A stretch of DNA of 64,000 nucleotides from Mesodorylaimus sp. YZB2_4 (GCA_030248295.1 JASANH010000938.1:1364001-1428000); one strand, 5' to 3'. Shown: positions 22,821 to 36,700, counted from the first letter of the stretch. Program-made: numbers and translations. The notes: generated by a model from the letters alone, not told the origin.

Positions 22821-24382
22821 CTTTTTCGTTTACGCGTAGAGCTAGAATGCAGAACAACCACCATTGAATCAAAACACCCCTCGACTGGCGGCCTGGCGGC
22901 GGAGCAGCATGGAGCGGCGGATGCACGGCGGATGGGGCGGATGGCGAGAAGACGAATTTCGCGGGCAAACTAGCCACGTGAGTAAAAATGAGACTCAGAC
23001 TCAGAATGAGCACCAATTACTTACCGACCCAGCAGTAAGGTGACTTCTAATTTGTACGAGAATAGAATGCAGCCTGCCGTACACTAACGCTCACGCATCT
23101 CCTCCACAATCCATGCGCAAATACCCGCCATCATTCAATCCAAACTAGAGGCGACGTTTTCAAAGATTACAGCGATAAGCCTTTTAGCACACTCAGTCAA
23201 GATCGGATATCCATAGCGGTCATCTGCTCAAAGTTCACTTTTGTCATTTTCGTGCGTGCGAAGCATCCATTGTTCCTGCATTGCCTGACCAGGGTTTCTC
23301 TGCACAAAAACAAGGAGTGCGCATCATCCACCAGCGATCAGGACTTGTCCACCTCGAAACACAACGCATGACCTCAAACGGGTTGTGGCCAAGGACAAAG
23401 CCATGGCAAGAACACGACTTGGCGGGACAAAGCTGACTTGCTATCAGTTCGTGTGATTCACATTTCAATGGAAAGCGCATGTGCCATTCGTAGCTAGGGT
23501 ACCGCAAAAAAAGTTACCTACTGCATGTGTCTCATGTTTGGCATTGGCTGTTGCCAGATTCTCCAGCAGTTTGGTCACACAGTTCAGCTCCAAGAAAAGG
23601 GAAAACGCAACTGCAATGTGTCTCATGCGCTAACGATAAGTCAAGTCCAGCTGACTAGTGAGTCGGTTTCACACTCAAGCCTGTGCGAGGCTCGTTTAGC
23701 TCTCACGGCTCTGAACGGTGCCGGAAGCTGGGCGCCCGTCAGGGCGATGTTTCAGCCGAACCTGGTCAGAAGACTTGCTTGGCTGCCCTGGGTTTTTGGC
23801 GTGGTCCGAAAGCTTCACCGCCCCCCCTCCAGTAATACTAATGACCTGGCCGTAGTATGGCTGTTCAGGGATCGAGCTTGCGAAGAGCTAGTGTTAGCCA
23901 TGGACGAGGTCACAGTGGACAGAAACACATTCTCCCTGGTTCAGAAACCTGGGAGAATTCTGAGAGAATTCGTTTTCAAACTGAGTGCTTTATTTGCACT
24001 CCTTAGCTCAGCTAACTGCTAGCAGCGCCGAGCGAGCCCAGCTGTTCGCCCCCAGTTTCACTTCTGCCTCTTGTGTACTCGTGTCTATTTTAGTTTTGCT
24101 AGCTGTGCTGTACACTAATGCTAAAGGGAATCAGATGCACTGTAGATGGTAGCATTGTGCGAACGAACCGAAATGGTGTCCGCGAAATGGTGTCCGAATT
24201 GGTGGTACCGAAGGTAACTCACGCCCGCCAACTCGTGCTTGCAGTCCCACTTTTCATGTTCTTATCTCCTCCTTATCTACAGCAGACGCGTGTTTCCATT
24301 TCAGGTTTCTCCGGCGGAGAGACGAGGCGGTGGTGAACTATTTGATAGTCTGGGCCCCTTGCACGAGGCTGGGTGCGACGAG
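22821..24382. other. gap between divergent ubinuclein and UPB1, no gene seen
   Basis: Shared 5' flank of two divergently transcribed genes, so both promoters should be here. The longest open frame (23525-24022, +) lacks motifs and looks like chance. No RNA gene or repeat family recognised. Confidence 0.5.
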
Positions 24383-26976
24383 ATGGCTGGTGCACAGTCC
24401 CCTGGGCTCGACGCCTTGCTGGAGAAACACATTCCTGCTGGCGAGGATTTGACGGAAATTCGTCGATTGCTTTATGGAAAGCCAATCAGGTGAGCTGGAT
24501 TCAGGCCCAGGAGTAGGCCGAGAGGCAGGGATGAATGAAAGAAGTGGAGAGGTAGCACAGTGATGGAACAAGAGACCAGTGGGAATGCATAGACACTACT
24601 GTATATCAACATATCCGGCGATCACAGTGATGACTGGCCATAAGAATCTGTCATGCCTCACAGTTAGCTTGTTCCAGATCCCTTACGCTTGGCCGTGAAG
24701 CGACCCAACTAGCTGCCAAGGGGAACTTTCAGATTGCTGGATATGGATTCGATGCTTTGCCGGAATCAACTCGTGCCCCACGAAAGGTAATGTTCGTGCC
24801 AAGCCTTGGCACTGTAATTCAAATTTTTGTAGTTCTCACGGCATCACTTTCATCTACCACCTTTCAGGTTCGAGTTGCAGCAGTGCAGAATCGCATTGTT
24901 TTGCCCACCACGGCGCCGATCAATGACCAGCGTGCGGCCATCCACCAACGAATAGCACAACTGGTCGAGGCTGCTGCTCTGGCCGATGTCAAGATAGTAT
25001 GCTTTCAAGAAGCCTGGCGTAAGTCATAAAATGCTGTACGCTGTGTACTGCGTGTGCCCAATCCAGGGTTCTCTTTTTAGCAATGCCATTCGCTTTTTGC
25101 ACCCGGGAGAAACACCCGTGGTGCGAATTCGCCGAGCCTGCCGAGGATGGCCCCACGACGAGGTTCTGTCAAAAGGTACGCCTTATTCCGCTTCAAAATT
25201 CAGATGACCGTTGCAGCGGCCTCTCGTAGCTGGCGCAAAAATATGGAATGACAATCATTTCGCCGATTCTGGAACGCGATGAAGTGCACGGGGACACGAT
25301 CTGGAATACTGCGGGTAAATTCTTTGTTAGCACGGCCTGGTAAATCAGTTCTTGTGTTATTTGTCCCCTCACCCTCGGGTACGCTGAGTTTGGAGATGTG
25401 GTAAAAAAAAACAGGAACAGCAAGTCGGTATTCGTAAATAGCATTTCAGTCAAGTCCAATCCGGAGGATATACACCACAGTCAGTATAAGGGGTTTTGGG
25501 ATTTTGCTATAGCCTGACTGTGAGGGCCGTACTTGGGACAGAAGACCCCAGAGTGGTAACGAGAGATGTACGACCTGAGACACGAAATTCTAGTCGTGCT
25601 GCTGTGTACTCGTTATTGTACGACTGTTGTTCGACCATTGCTTGAAGGGTCGTATTCACAAAGGTCCCTTTACGAAAGGGACACTTTGCTGAAAAGTCAC
25701 CCAGAGAGAAGTTTCTGAATAACTAAGGCCTCTGATCGTCCATTGTTTAACTTTTGTCATTTGCAGTCATTGTGTCGCATCAGGGCAAAGTGTTGGGCAA
25801 GACTCGAAAGAACCATATTCCTCGTGTGGCCGATTTCAATGAATCCACATACTACATGGAAGGCAATTTGGGACATCCCGTCTTCGAGACACCCTGGGGT
25901 AAGACAGGCCTGCCCAGCTCTCCACGTTAGGTATTATCGATTGGCTTTCAGGCAAAATTGCGGTCAACATCTGCTACGGCCGTCATCACCCCCAAAACTG
26001 GATGATGTACGCCTTGAATGGTGCTGAGATCATTTTCAACCCGTCAGCCACTGTCAGTGGCTTGAGGTGAGTCTACCCCATGTTGCTAAGCTGGGGCGCT
26101 AACCTGGCTGGCGCTGTCGTGCCTCCTTAGGTTTTTTGCACGAAACCTGGTCCACTTGCTGGTCGTGGCCATGGACACTTGACATGATTCTGCGCTTGGG
26201 ACCTTTTTTGCTGTTGTTCCCCTCCGAGGTTTTTGAGAACTCAGTATCATGCTGACTAAACTCTGTTTCTGCCCCCCCCCCCCCACGAGACTGCACAAGT
26301 CAGACAACTGATGCAAGGGATTAATCGCTATGGGGCTGGCATGGCATTGGACTTGTATCCTACATTTAGTGAACCGTTGTGGTCGATCGAGGCGAGAAAT
26401 GCAGCCATTGCCAACCACTGTTTCACCGTGGCCATCAATCGAGTTGGAACAGAGTCGTTCCCGAACGAGTTCACGTCCGGGGATGGAAGGCCAGGTGAGA
26501 GGCGTGATGCACTTGAGACAAAGGGGATGTGAAAGAAAGCGCTCAACTCAGTCGTCTGCAGACTTGACTTCTGCTGATCTGACGATCCCATTTTCTTTTA
26601 TTCTACTCTCTTCAATGACTTTTTAGCTCATCGCGACTTTGGACATTTTTATGGATCGAGCTATGTGGCGGCTCCGGATGGAAGTAGAACACCAGTAAGC
26701 GTAGCCTCTAGGTTGCTGACCGACCTATGCATCTTTACTTTTAGAGTCTCTCTCGCATCGAAGAAGGCGTGCTTATTGCAGAGTTGGATTTGAACTTGTG
26801 TCGCCAAGTGGCTGACCATTGGGGATTCAGGGTAACAGCTCTCTTGGCTCTCGTTCTTCGCTGCACACTTGTCGTGTATTCATTTTAAGATGACTCAACG
26901 ATTGGATATGTACGCGAGGGAACTGGACGAGTACTTGCAGCCAGATTACAAACCTCCGATCGTCAAAGAAGCTTAG
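24383..26976 (+). CDS. UPB1: beta-ureidopropionase (beta-alanine synthase)
   Basis: Cytosolic enzyme of the last step of pyrimidine breakdown: N-carbamoyl-beta-alanine (or the beta-aminoisobutyrate form) is hydrolysed to the amino acid, CO2 and ammonia. Eleven exons: 24383-24489, 24678-24786, 24868-25018, 25081-25175, 25230-25314, 25767-25898, 25952-26066, 26370-26494, 26627-26694, 26745-26831 and 26890-26976. The nitrilase-fold triad is visible: Glu in CFQEAW, Lys in [11 protein letters not shown] and Cys in [10 protein letters not shown]. Other conserved blocks are [42 protein letters not shown] and NEFTSGDG. The start [18 protein letters not shown] parallels the human N-terminus, so 24383 is preferred over upstream ATGs. 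The end is KPPIVKEA. It looks intact and full length. Confidence 0.96.
26272..26284. repeat. poly-C tract (13 C) in a UPB1 intron
   Basis: Run of 13 cytosines in the intron between exons 26066 and 26370. Simple repeat only. Confidence 0.9.
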
Positions 26977-27496
26977 ACTACGTCACGGTTGTGGGTCAGG
27001 GTCAGGGAATAGGTTGTGACCCAAGTATTGCAGTGATCTTGGAATGTGTGGTGAAGCTCACAGAATTCAAACCGCAGTTCTATTTTCTGTAGTTTTGTAA
27101 AGCAGTTTGGCGCATGATAAGTGAAATGCAGCGTTTCGTGCGGCTCTGGACGCTGTGCTCATGGAATGGGGCAATGATTTTGTTCAAGAGGAGTCATTGG
27201 TCTAACGATAAGATGTGGAGAGCTCTGCCATTGTACCTTGTTTTCTTGAATCGCCTTCCCTCTACCAGCTACCAGCCACGATTCTGGCAGCTCGCATACG
27301 ATTGGTCGTCGTGCCATCATTCCGCCACGCGGTTGGATGCCGGTGGTGGCGCCGCGGGGCTTTTTCACGCCGCCTCCTCGCCTGCCACCAAAAAGCGGAG
27401 TAAGCTAGAGTGTGGCTTTTTCATTAGAAGCTCATCGCGTGGACTCGTATTCTGCAGCTGCATCACATCTTGGTTCAAGGTGAGATCGTGGAAGAA
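26977..27496. other. gap between UPB1 and Twist, no gene seen
   Basis: UPB1 3' UTR followed by the Twist promoter and 5' UTR. No conserved coding exon or RNA gene seen. Confidence 0.5.
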
Positions 27497-28847
27497 ATGA
27501 CGACGGACGGCCAGCACGGCATGATGGTACAAATGGGAGAGCAGAGCGGGCCATTCATTGGACCCGCTCGCATTCAGCACTCGGGCTTCTCGTCGGCTTA
27601 CGTTCACACAGTGATCACTGACCATCATCCCCATTACGCCACTGACACGGTGCCCAAGGCCAAGGCGCGAGGAAGAAGTCAAGAAGCGACTCAAGGAATT
27701 CGGAAGAGGCACCAGTCGGGGGCCATGCCCAAGAAGGAAGCGGATGAAGAATCGAATGGCCGACACAAGGACGATCGCTCTTCTCCAACCTCCTCCTCCC
27801 ACTCGTCCACCCAGTCGGGTATGGCCAAAAAGAAAAAGCTACAGTCGCCCGAGGAATTACGCACTCAAAGAATGTTGGCCAATGTCCGCGAGAGGCAACG
27901 TACGCAGTCGTTGAACGAAGCATTCGCCTCGCTGAGACGTGTCATTCCCACTTTTCCATCCGACAAGTTAAGCAAGATTCAGACCCTGCGTTTAGCGTCG
28001 CATTATATCGACTTTTTGCGTCAGGTAAGGGATCTGGCTCGACGAGATAGGAGGGGCGTGAGGGACAAGAAGCGAGCCGGGATCCAAGTGGAGGGAAGAA
28101 GAAGAGCACCTGCTGTGCTTTTAAAGAATGACATGGGTCTTTGGGTTTCATAGATGTATTCCAGGTGGAGAACGCGGGTGGTCTCAGTCTTTATTTTCGG
28201 ATGGCTCATTTTCGGCACCTATTTTTGCTTTCCATAAAGACTGTGGCTGCCAAAGTCCAGCATTTACAATCAACTTACTTTCTGCTTGACCTCGGGGTTG
28301 CAGCTTATTACTGGCGGAAGTTTTTGCTTGGTGAAATCTGACTGGTCTCCTATTTACTTTGCTGTGAAATAGAAATGCAAGACAGCTTGCACTGATAAAA
28401 AATGTAAACCAGACGAAAATAAAACTCAAACGTTACTGAAGATACTGAAGGTACTTTACGTTGAAGAATGCCGGAAGGCGCTTGTAGACAGGCCCCATAT
28501 CTACTGTATTCTCGTTGATCCTGCTGTCCTTGCTGTCCTGCTGTCCCTGTCGCCCTCTGCGAACTACAATTCAGGCAGTGTCAGCCACTGTGACATTAAT
28601 TGTGTCACTGTTTGTGAGATGCAGCACGATACGGTACATGCAAGATTCACTTGGTTATCCTTTTCAGGTTCTTCAAACCGATGACACCGAGCATCCGTCC
28701 TCGTATCGCATGATACCTCAAGCCGATCTTATGGTCACTCATGAACGCCTGGGTTACGCCTTCTCGGCCTGGCGTATGGGCACGTTCAAAAACGAGATGG
28801 CCGACATGTACGCTCACCCTCCTACCGCCACCAGCTCGTCTTTGTAA
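27497..28847 (+). CDS. twist: Twist-family bHLH transcription factor
   Basis: DNA-binding regulator of mesoderm formation; dimerises through its helix-loop-helix and binds E-boxes. Two exons, 27497-28024 and 28668-28847, give 235 residues. The N-terminus is rich in His, Ser, Lys and Glu and includes AKKKKLQ. The bHLH follows: basic region [19 protein letters not shown], helix 1 [20 protein letters not shown] and helix 2 [16 protein letters not shown]. The C-terminal WR box ([14 protein letters not shown]) identifies Twist rather than other bHLH subfamilies. The intron interrupts just after the second helix, between DFLRQ and VLQ. ATG at 27497 ([10 protein letters not shown]) is the first ATG in the open frame. 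The 643-base intron is long for this region. Confidence 0.96.
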
Positions 28848-29587
28848 CCAGCTTGAAAGAATGACCTTCTGAGCATTTGTACTTTGAATTATATCTGCGC
28901 TTTTAGTCGGATTTTGACCGACCACTGACTCATTGTAGCTTTCGCACGGTTTCAGATTTCGCCTCCCTCGTCTGACTTTCCCAGCCTTCTTCCGTCCAAT
29001 TTTATTTCGTAATACTTTTTCTTTCCCTCTCGAATGAGGTCATCAAGTTTGAGTCCCTTCCCGTCCACAGTAACCCCTGGCCCAGTCTGCGTAGGAGGTC
29101 ATAGCGATGCCCTGGCTGTGCTTAAAGGAGGCAATAAGTTGAGAAAACGATTGGCCCGAGGCGAGTCGAACTGTTTTCGATGTTTGCTCGTCGAAGCGGC
29201 GGCCAGACTTTTATAACAGATCGTTTGGGGTGCCTAAGATTAATGCACCCTACGTCCGCTTTCACGAGGTTCCAAAGGGCGCCGTTAAAACGGAAATGAT
29301 CACAAAAACGAGCACCTTTCGTCTTGAGCCTTTTGATTTGAGAAAGCAAAGTTTGGTTTTTTAAACTAAAATTCATTTCGATAGGCCAAACGCACTTCTG
29401 AAATTTTTTTCTTCGGGGTAAGACAAATTGCATTTTAGAATGGGGGGAGTGTACAGGCTGTAATGTGTATTGAGCGGGATGCGAGAGGACTTTTTGAAGT
29501 TTTATGATTAGTTGGTTTTGGGTATGTTTTTATGAAGTTTGCGTTTTTTGCTTTTGAGATTTTTCTTGTGGCGAACTCACTTTTTTG
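28848..29587. other. gap downstream of Twist, no gene seen
   Basis: Twist 3' UTR and unassigned sequence. It may hold upstream exons of the tentative small gene starting at 29588, but I cannot join any. Confidence 0.4.
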
Positions 29588-30072
29588 ATGTCTGAAATTA
29601 GAGATGCACCGTTTGGTCTTTATGTCTGTACAGATTATGGAGATATGTTATTGAATGTGGAGGCTGCCGATGAAAGTTTAGTGAATGATCGAAGAGTGGT
29701 GTTCAGACCAGGTGACCATGGTCAGGTCAGTGATGCAATGACCACACAATATTTCTCCTGGCGAATCACATAGTACCAGCCGGTGCCTGCACAGTATGCG
29801 CATCACGATGTGGCCAAATCGACCAGCAAGATCACGGCTGTGAGCAGTGTTCGAAAATGTTGTTGAAAAAACTGTATACACCATTCTTCATGGGATAGAA
29901 AGTTTTGGCGCAGCAGTCTGCCGAAGAATAACAGGGAATGACAACAGCAATCGCAGCTGGGATGTCGGACCCGTTTCGAAAACTGTCACTCATCGATAGC
30001 ACGTTGGTTCGGACTGGCGATGTGCGAGTGAAGGCTAACGTGTCCAACGCACACAAGCATCATCACTTTTGA
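29588..30072 (+). CDS. tentative small three-exon gene, function unknown
   Basis: Three segments, 29588-29725, 29774-29839 and 29935-30072, are each a multiple of three, start and end in phase 0, and are bounded by reasonable splice signals (donors CAG/GTCAGT and GCT/GTGAGC, acceptors CATAG and AACAG). Joined, they give 113 residues starting MSEIRDAPFGLYVCTDYGD, then RRVVFRPGDHGQ and a C-terminus KANVSNAHKHHHF. I do not recognise it. No signal peptide or membrane span is apparent. The codons around 29588 could instead be preceded by an acceptor (AAATTAG at 29598), in which case this is the 3' end of a longer gene. Confidence 0.35.
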
Positions 30073-30799
30073 TTGATGTCCTACATTCCGATGTTGACCT
30101 CAGAAGTCAAGAAAAGACAGCCACGGACCGCTGGTCCGAAAGTTTATTTACTCAAGGCGCCAAGCTCATTAGATCGAGAATGGCGGCCATCGCGTCCACC
30201 TGCCTCTGTCTTTTCTATTAGACCCCCAAGCGTGCGTCTGCTCACCCACCAGACCCACCACGATGCTACCAGAGCAATTTGTTTTTAAATGCGCGCACCT
30301 TTTCTCGAACTCGAGTCAGCTGTTGAGATAAAGACGAGGGACGGTGCTTGGTCGCCCAGACCGAGGGGCGTCTGGTGAGGACATGGCGTCTGATCAGTGA
30401 TTGCATTGACGTGTAACAGTAAATACAGTACTCCCTGACCCGCAGCGAGCGGAAGCTCAAGACAGCCTGCATCCGTAGTCATAGAATAATTCGGACCAGT
30501 CACTTTCGAGGCTGCATGCAAGCTGAGTCTGATAGGACAGAATCCGAATTTCTAATCCAACTCACAATTCTTATGAACACATAAAACAACAGGGAAGACC
30601 AAGTTGCGTAGGAAAACACAAAACTGGCACCATGAGAAATCATTAGTTGACCAAATATGGCCAAGAGTCACGAGACTGTACACCACGGCATCTTGCTGCC
30701 AGTCAACATGCTATTCGATAGCGTCATGATACTTCGCACAGACACTCTATTCTTTACATGGGCAACTCACAAACCACAAAGACATCAAAAACGTGAGAT
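30073..30799. other. gap between the tentative gene and the cadherin 3' end, no gene seen
   Basis: Convergent 3' flanks. It contains the cadherin 3' UTR (minus strand). No gene or clear repeat is supported. Confidence 0.5.
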
Positions 30800-33700
30800 T
30801 CATATTTTGATCTCTAATTCAGACTCTGATTTCCTGCAGTCCCTTTGCGAATAGGGTGACGGCCCTTGGCCAAATCGAGCAGGCTCGGAGATGGCATAGG
30901 GACCTGCAAAGTTAGGTTCATCTGGTGAAGCGAAACTGGTGGGTGCCCATGTACTCGGACTCCGATCCATGGACCCCGTCTGCCCGTACGCATCAGCCGA
31001 TCCAATGACGCGTATGGAATTTGGCACGTGCCGTGGTAAGGATCGTTCGTGGCCTGGGTCCGAGACTGGTTCATGCCCACCATTGGTCAATTGTTCTTTG
31101 CGTCTTCTCAGGGTGTCCTGATCGCTCTTGATTTTTGCAATCTCCGAAAATACTTGAGTCAAAGGTTGATAAGAAGGACCCCAGTTGGGCAGAGGCACCG
31201 GCCAGCTTGTACGTGGCGACAGAATGGCTTCGTTGGTCGCATTAGCCGAGGCATAGTAGTCCATAGAATTGTCTGCCAGCGATGGATCGATGGAGCTGTC
31301 CCTGTCCACTGGTTCTGCCCCCTCGTTCTCACTAGCCAACACTTCGTTAACTTTGGAATATATAAGGTCCTGTACATCCACCGCTTCCTCGTCCTCCCTG
31401 TCCCTCCCAACGTGCTCGTACTCGGCTGGTTGGTATTCATTCCTCAAGTTACCGCCCACTGCTCCATGAGAAAACTCACGATCAGTTTCCCCTCCGTGCC
31501 GTCTTATTGTGCCATTGGTCTTGACCGACGGTGCTTCCACTCCCAGACTGGTCAGGTATTCTTGGGTACTTGGTAGGCCATCAGCCGACGTCACAGACGC
31601 GTTATCATCACCGTACAAATTGAGTCCCGAGTCGGGCGCTGGGGCAAATTGTTGCCGACTGGATGCCCTGCCACTGGCCGAGGTCTTGCCACCATCTGTG
31701 TCCTCAGCCAAAGACCCTCGACCGCTCGACTTGGTCGATGTGTTACATACGGTAGTGCCGGAGAGATGCACCTGGCCACTGGTAACAGTCATCCTCAGTG
31801 ATCCGTGCCCATTCGCATCAGTCACGTGGAATCCCGCCGCCGCTCTCGACGCTGCTTTTGGACAGGGCTGGATGACGTCATTGGTTTTGAGTAGTTGACG
31901 GTTTTTCCTGTTCTTGGCCGACTGTTTGGCCAAGACCACTTTGTGCACCATGGACGGCTTGTGATCTCGACGGCGTCGCTTGACTGCGACCAAGACCAGA
32001 ATAAAAATTAGCAGTACAATCAGGCCAACTGATATGCTGATGATAGTACTGGCGGGAGCAAAATAGTTCTGAGCTGATTTTGTGAATCTTCCGACTTGAA
32101 TTTCTATAGTCGTCGAGTTAGACTTGCCCGAGATGGCATCAGTTCCCGAGTATGCAATGACCGTCAGGAAAACACTTTTCACGTCTTTCAACGGTCCCGA
32201 AGGCGCACCGTCCTCATGACTGCCTGCCTTAGACTTGGTTGGTTCTTGTAAATCGGTCAAAGACCTGGCCACGCTCATCACTCCTGTCTGTGGATGGATA
32301 CGGAAATAAGGAGTGATATCTTTGATGAGGTAAGTGATCTTGCCATCTACGCCCGAATCGCGATCAGTGGCATATACTGCCCCGAGTATTTCGCCCTCGC
32401 TGGCGTCATATGAAGTTTGAAAAACGAATGCGTGTTGTGTGAAGGCAGGGGCATACTCGTCGATTCCTTTGACCAGTATCTGAGCACTGGTATTGGCCCA
32501 TCGGCCAGTTGCGTCCGACACGACCACTGTCAGTCGATAAAATGTCTTCTGCTCATAATCGAGCACTGCGGCCGTCCTCACTTCACCACTGGCAGAGTCC
32601 ATACTGAAGTAGCCCCCATCATTGCCACTGGCGATTGCGTAAGTAAAGTTAGTCATGGCTTTTGAGCCGGATGCAGTAGCGCCCTTGACTTTGAGTACCA
32701 ACGTGCCGATCGGTGCGTTCTCTGATATCCATCCGATGTATCTCTGCACGGGGAATATGGGCGCGCTGGTATTCTCCCTCTCAATCTGCACCAGCAGACC
32801 AGCGATCGAAGTATGAGGAGGCTCGCCTCCGTCCGATGCCCTCACAATCAATCTCAGCTCACTATTAGCGATACCGATTATCGACTTCCTCAGTGCCACT
32901 GCTCCCGTCTGAGGATCGAGGGCGATCGAGTTGTCAAAATCACCCGACATCAACTCATAGCTAACACTGCCATTTACACCAGCGTCGCGATCCACTGCGT
33001 TCAACTTCATGATGACCAATCCGGGCATCAATGACTCTCTGACACCGATTTGATATTCGTTCTGGTCGAACACTGGCCAATTGTCGTTGACATCTTCTAC
33101 CTGTATCAGGACTCGAGTACTGGCGTTAGCCACAGCATTGGTCTTGGTTTGTAATACCACTTCCAAACTGTACATGTCCACGGTTTCTCGATCCAATCGC
33201 TTCATCAGGATCATGTTCCCATCCGAGTCCACGCTGAACGTCTGATTAGCATCACCAGATCGGACAAGGTAGCGTAAATGTTTTGAGGCTCCATCAGGCG
33301 CCGTTGTTGTCAAGCGACCCACAATACTGTGCACTGGTGCGTCCTCGGATACAGTAAAGCTGAAACAAGGCGCGTCAGAGTGGAGATCAGCGGGGAATAT
33401 GTAGGACTGTCAAAGTTTTATCAGGGTTATGGCTGCCCAATAGTCTTCCCTACCTGTATGATTTCGATCCAAACTCGATTTGCTGCTCGTTAACGTATCC
33501 CATTTGTATTTGGACTGTGGTGACGGCGACCCGAGATGGCTGACCACCGTCCACAGCAGACACTGTCAACTGGATGATTGGAGGAAAATTGGTACGGTTG
33601 GCCAAGGTTTGATTTAGGACTATTTCTCCTGAAATACAAGAATTCCATTGCTGCACATCTGCGAGAAGGTTTAGGTATTCTGACACTGAGAGCTGGGACG

Positions 33701-36700
33701 CAATAGAGACCACGATGCATGCCTGAGATGGTTGTACGACCTCAATTTTTTCGTACTGTACTTACCACTTTGAGCATCGATCCAGAATCCTGCCCCTTCG
33801 GGTGCAGTACCCATTAGCGCATAGTGAATTCGACCATTCGGCCCGCTGTCCGCATCCGTAGCCGAGACGCGAACAACGGATGTGCCAGCTCGTGCGCCCA
33901 GGGCCAAGGCGGCTTGGTAAAATGGCTGAGAGAAGATGGGCGAGTTGTCATTCTCGTCAAGAATTATGATTTTCTGGCGTGTAGAAGTCACGTAGACACT
34001 GTCTGAGACCTAAGAGTAGAACAAAGGTACGGCCAGCAATAAAGAAAGGAATGACCCGAGCCTACCTGCACTTCCAAATCTGCCTCGCGCTCTTTCTCGT
34101 AATCTAGCTTCTTCGCCAGGACTAATCTACCAGAAAATCGATCGAGATTGAAGTAATCGATACTAGTGTTATTCGAGGCCAAAGAATAGACCAGGGGAGG
34201 GAACGTGTCCACGTCGTTGGCAGTCATGATGGTCAGCAAAGAGCCAACTTCTGTGTCTGAAAATGGGAGAGGATCGTCATGAAGGCAGCCTTTCTAGAAA
34301 ACTTGGCAACAAAAACTTGCTTTCGCTGATTTTGATTGGACGAACGTAAGGGAATGACGGACTGTTGTCATTGACGTCCATCACCAGTACGTCGATGACT
34401 GCGGTGCCTGACTTGGGAGGAGAGCCAGCATCGACAGCCATCACAGTCAGAGTATAGCGGTCATGGATTTCTCGATCTGCAAAGAGAGTTGTGGGTCAGG
34501 AATGCAAAAAGAAAAACAGACTGGACTGTTCGAGGAAACTACAGCGTTAACACAGCAAAAAAATACAGAAAATACAGCAATAACACATTCCTACAGTGGC
34601 TGCCTACGACAAGCCATCATGCGCAACCTCTAGAAGTGTCCTTACCCAACTCTGCGTTTGTCTTCACCACACCGCCATTGTCGACCACGAATGCGGAATC
34701 GACATTGCCCGACACTATGCTGTATGTGAGCGCTGCATTCTCTCCGATGTCCCCGTCCGTCGCAGATACCTGCAGAAAAAAATGAATTTCATATTTCACT
34801 GCACCACCGATTAAACAGAGCCTTACCTGGATAACGAAAGTATTCTTGGGCTTGCCCTCGGACACAGCCGCGCTGTAACTTTGCTGTAAGAACTGAGGAG
34901 CATGGTCATTGGCGTCGACGACTTCCACTCGCACAGTTACGTATGCTCGCTGCAGATCGAAGCCGCTGGCTAATTGTGAGTTTCTCGACTTGGCTGTGGC
35001 CTCGATGATCAGCTGATATGCCTTGGTGGTCTCATAATCCAAACGTGATGAGTCGGTGATGACGAGCGTACCTGGAAGGAAAACATGTAGCACTGCAGAT
35101 TCAAGTTTGGATCACACTGCAACTTTGATCTACCTCGATTCGAATCGATGAAAAATGTGCCACTTTCATTCCCACTAATGATCCTGTATTGCATGGATGA
35201 GGTGGCTGACGACGAACTGGCCTGCACGTCCAGGATCCGAGCACCAGACAGGACGTCCTCAGGCACCTGAACTTTGTAAGCAGGCCGCGAAAACTTGATG
35301 GCCGATCTGCGGTAGGCCTCTTCTGATGAATCGACAACAACTTCTACGACCGACGTGCTGGATTTGGGTGGCTCACCATGGTCACTGGCCACCACGTTCA
35401 AATACTCGACTGTCCCCGAAGACAATTGCAGGTTCTGCTTAGCACTAATCACGCCTGTGGTAGGGTTGATGACGAAACGGTCATCGCCATTGGAAAGGCT
35501 GCAACAGACGAGCTGTACCTCGAGGAACTACTTATCAGGTAAGGTGAAATACCTGTACGAAACATCAGAATTGGGACCAGGCCCATCGGAGTCAGTTGCC
35601 ACAACCTTCACCAGCCGTTGTCCAGCGGCCATGCTGGAGGATACGTTGGCGATGAAAGGCACGTTGGGGAATGTGGGAGCGTTGTCGTTCACGTCCAAGA
35701 TTTGAACAGTTACACGCACCGTATCCCATTTGGATTCTGAGGGTCCTTGATCGTAGGCTTTTACCAGGAATGAATACGAGTTTTCTTTTTCAAAATCAAG
35801 TTTTCTGAAACATAACATACGAACATGCAACTGCCTGTTGCATGTACAGCATGCAAAGAGTTAGGGTCAGATCTGACTAGAGGCATGACTAATAGTACGC
35901 GACATAGAGTAAGAAAAGAATATCTAGCATTAAAGGCTTCTAGCGTAGAGCACAGTAGGAACTTACCCAAGCACCACAATCTCCCCCGTATTCGCCCCGA
36001 CATCAAATAGGCCGGCAGTCTCGTTGGCAATGCTGTACATGACCTTGCCATTCAATCCTTGGTCGGCGTCTGTGGCTACGATCTTCAATATTGTTGTGCC
36101 AGAAGGACTATTCTCTAAGATCTGGGCTGAGTAACTGGACTGTTCGAAGCGGGGTGTGTTGTCGTTCACGTCCAGAACACTAATAGGCAGGGTACACTAA
36201 AAAGAAACGGCTATTGTTAGATCAGATAACAGGATTCGGGCCTTGTCATGGTCCTTGTAAGCAAAAAGGTTGACGCATTCATTTTCAAAGAAAAGTCATA
36301 CCTGCGCACTCTGGCTGGGCGATCCATTGTCACGGACTTGTAGTGTGAGATTGTAGCCAGGCATGGTCTCTCTGTCGAGGGCATCGCACGCTATCTCGCC
36401 TGAATCAGGATTGATTCTGAATTTCCCATCGATATTACCTCCTAAAATGGGCACAGCAAACATGCTGTATATAACCGTTGTTCCTTCTGACAAATATGGG
36501 TAAGGTTTTGAAATGGTGATCATGAGTGACTTGAAAACGGCGCGATGATTATGAATCATATATTTGTCACTAGATTAGCAGAGAGCAGAGTCCAAAACAG
36601 ATTTCAATCATTATCAGGAATTGCAGAGGACTAGCATAAACTGCAAATTTATGCAGAAGCTATTCGATGAGTCCGCAACTCGGTTCACCGCTTGCATATT

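Noticed and set aside
23525..24022. 165-residue plus-strand frame in the ubinuclein-UPB1 gap
   Set aside because: No motif, no signal or membrane feature that makes sense, no splice partners; expected by chance in GC-balanced DNA.
30210..30400. Possible inverted repeat with AGACGC/GTCTGG elements
   Set aside because: The matches are short, interrupted and not symmetric; no consistent arms could be drawn.
31049..31576. 175-residue plus-strand frame
   Set aside because: Antisense to the Dachsous cytoplasmic tail, which is a continuous well-supported minus-strand frame.
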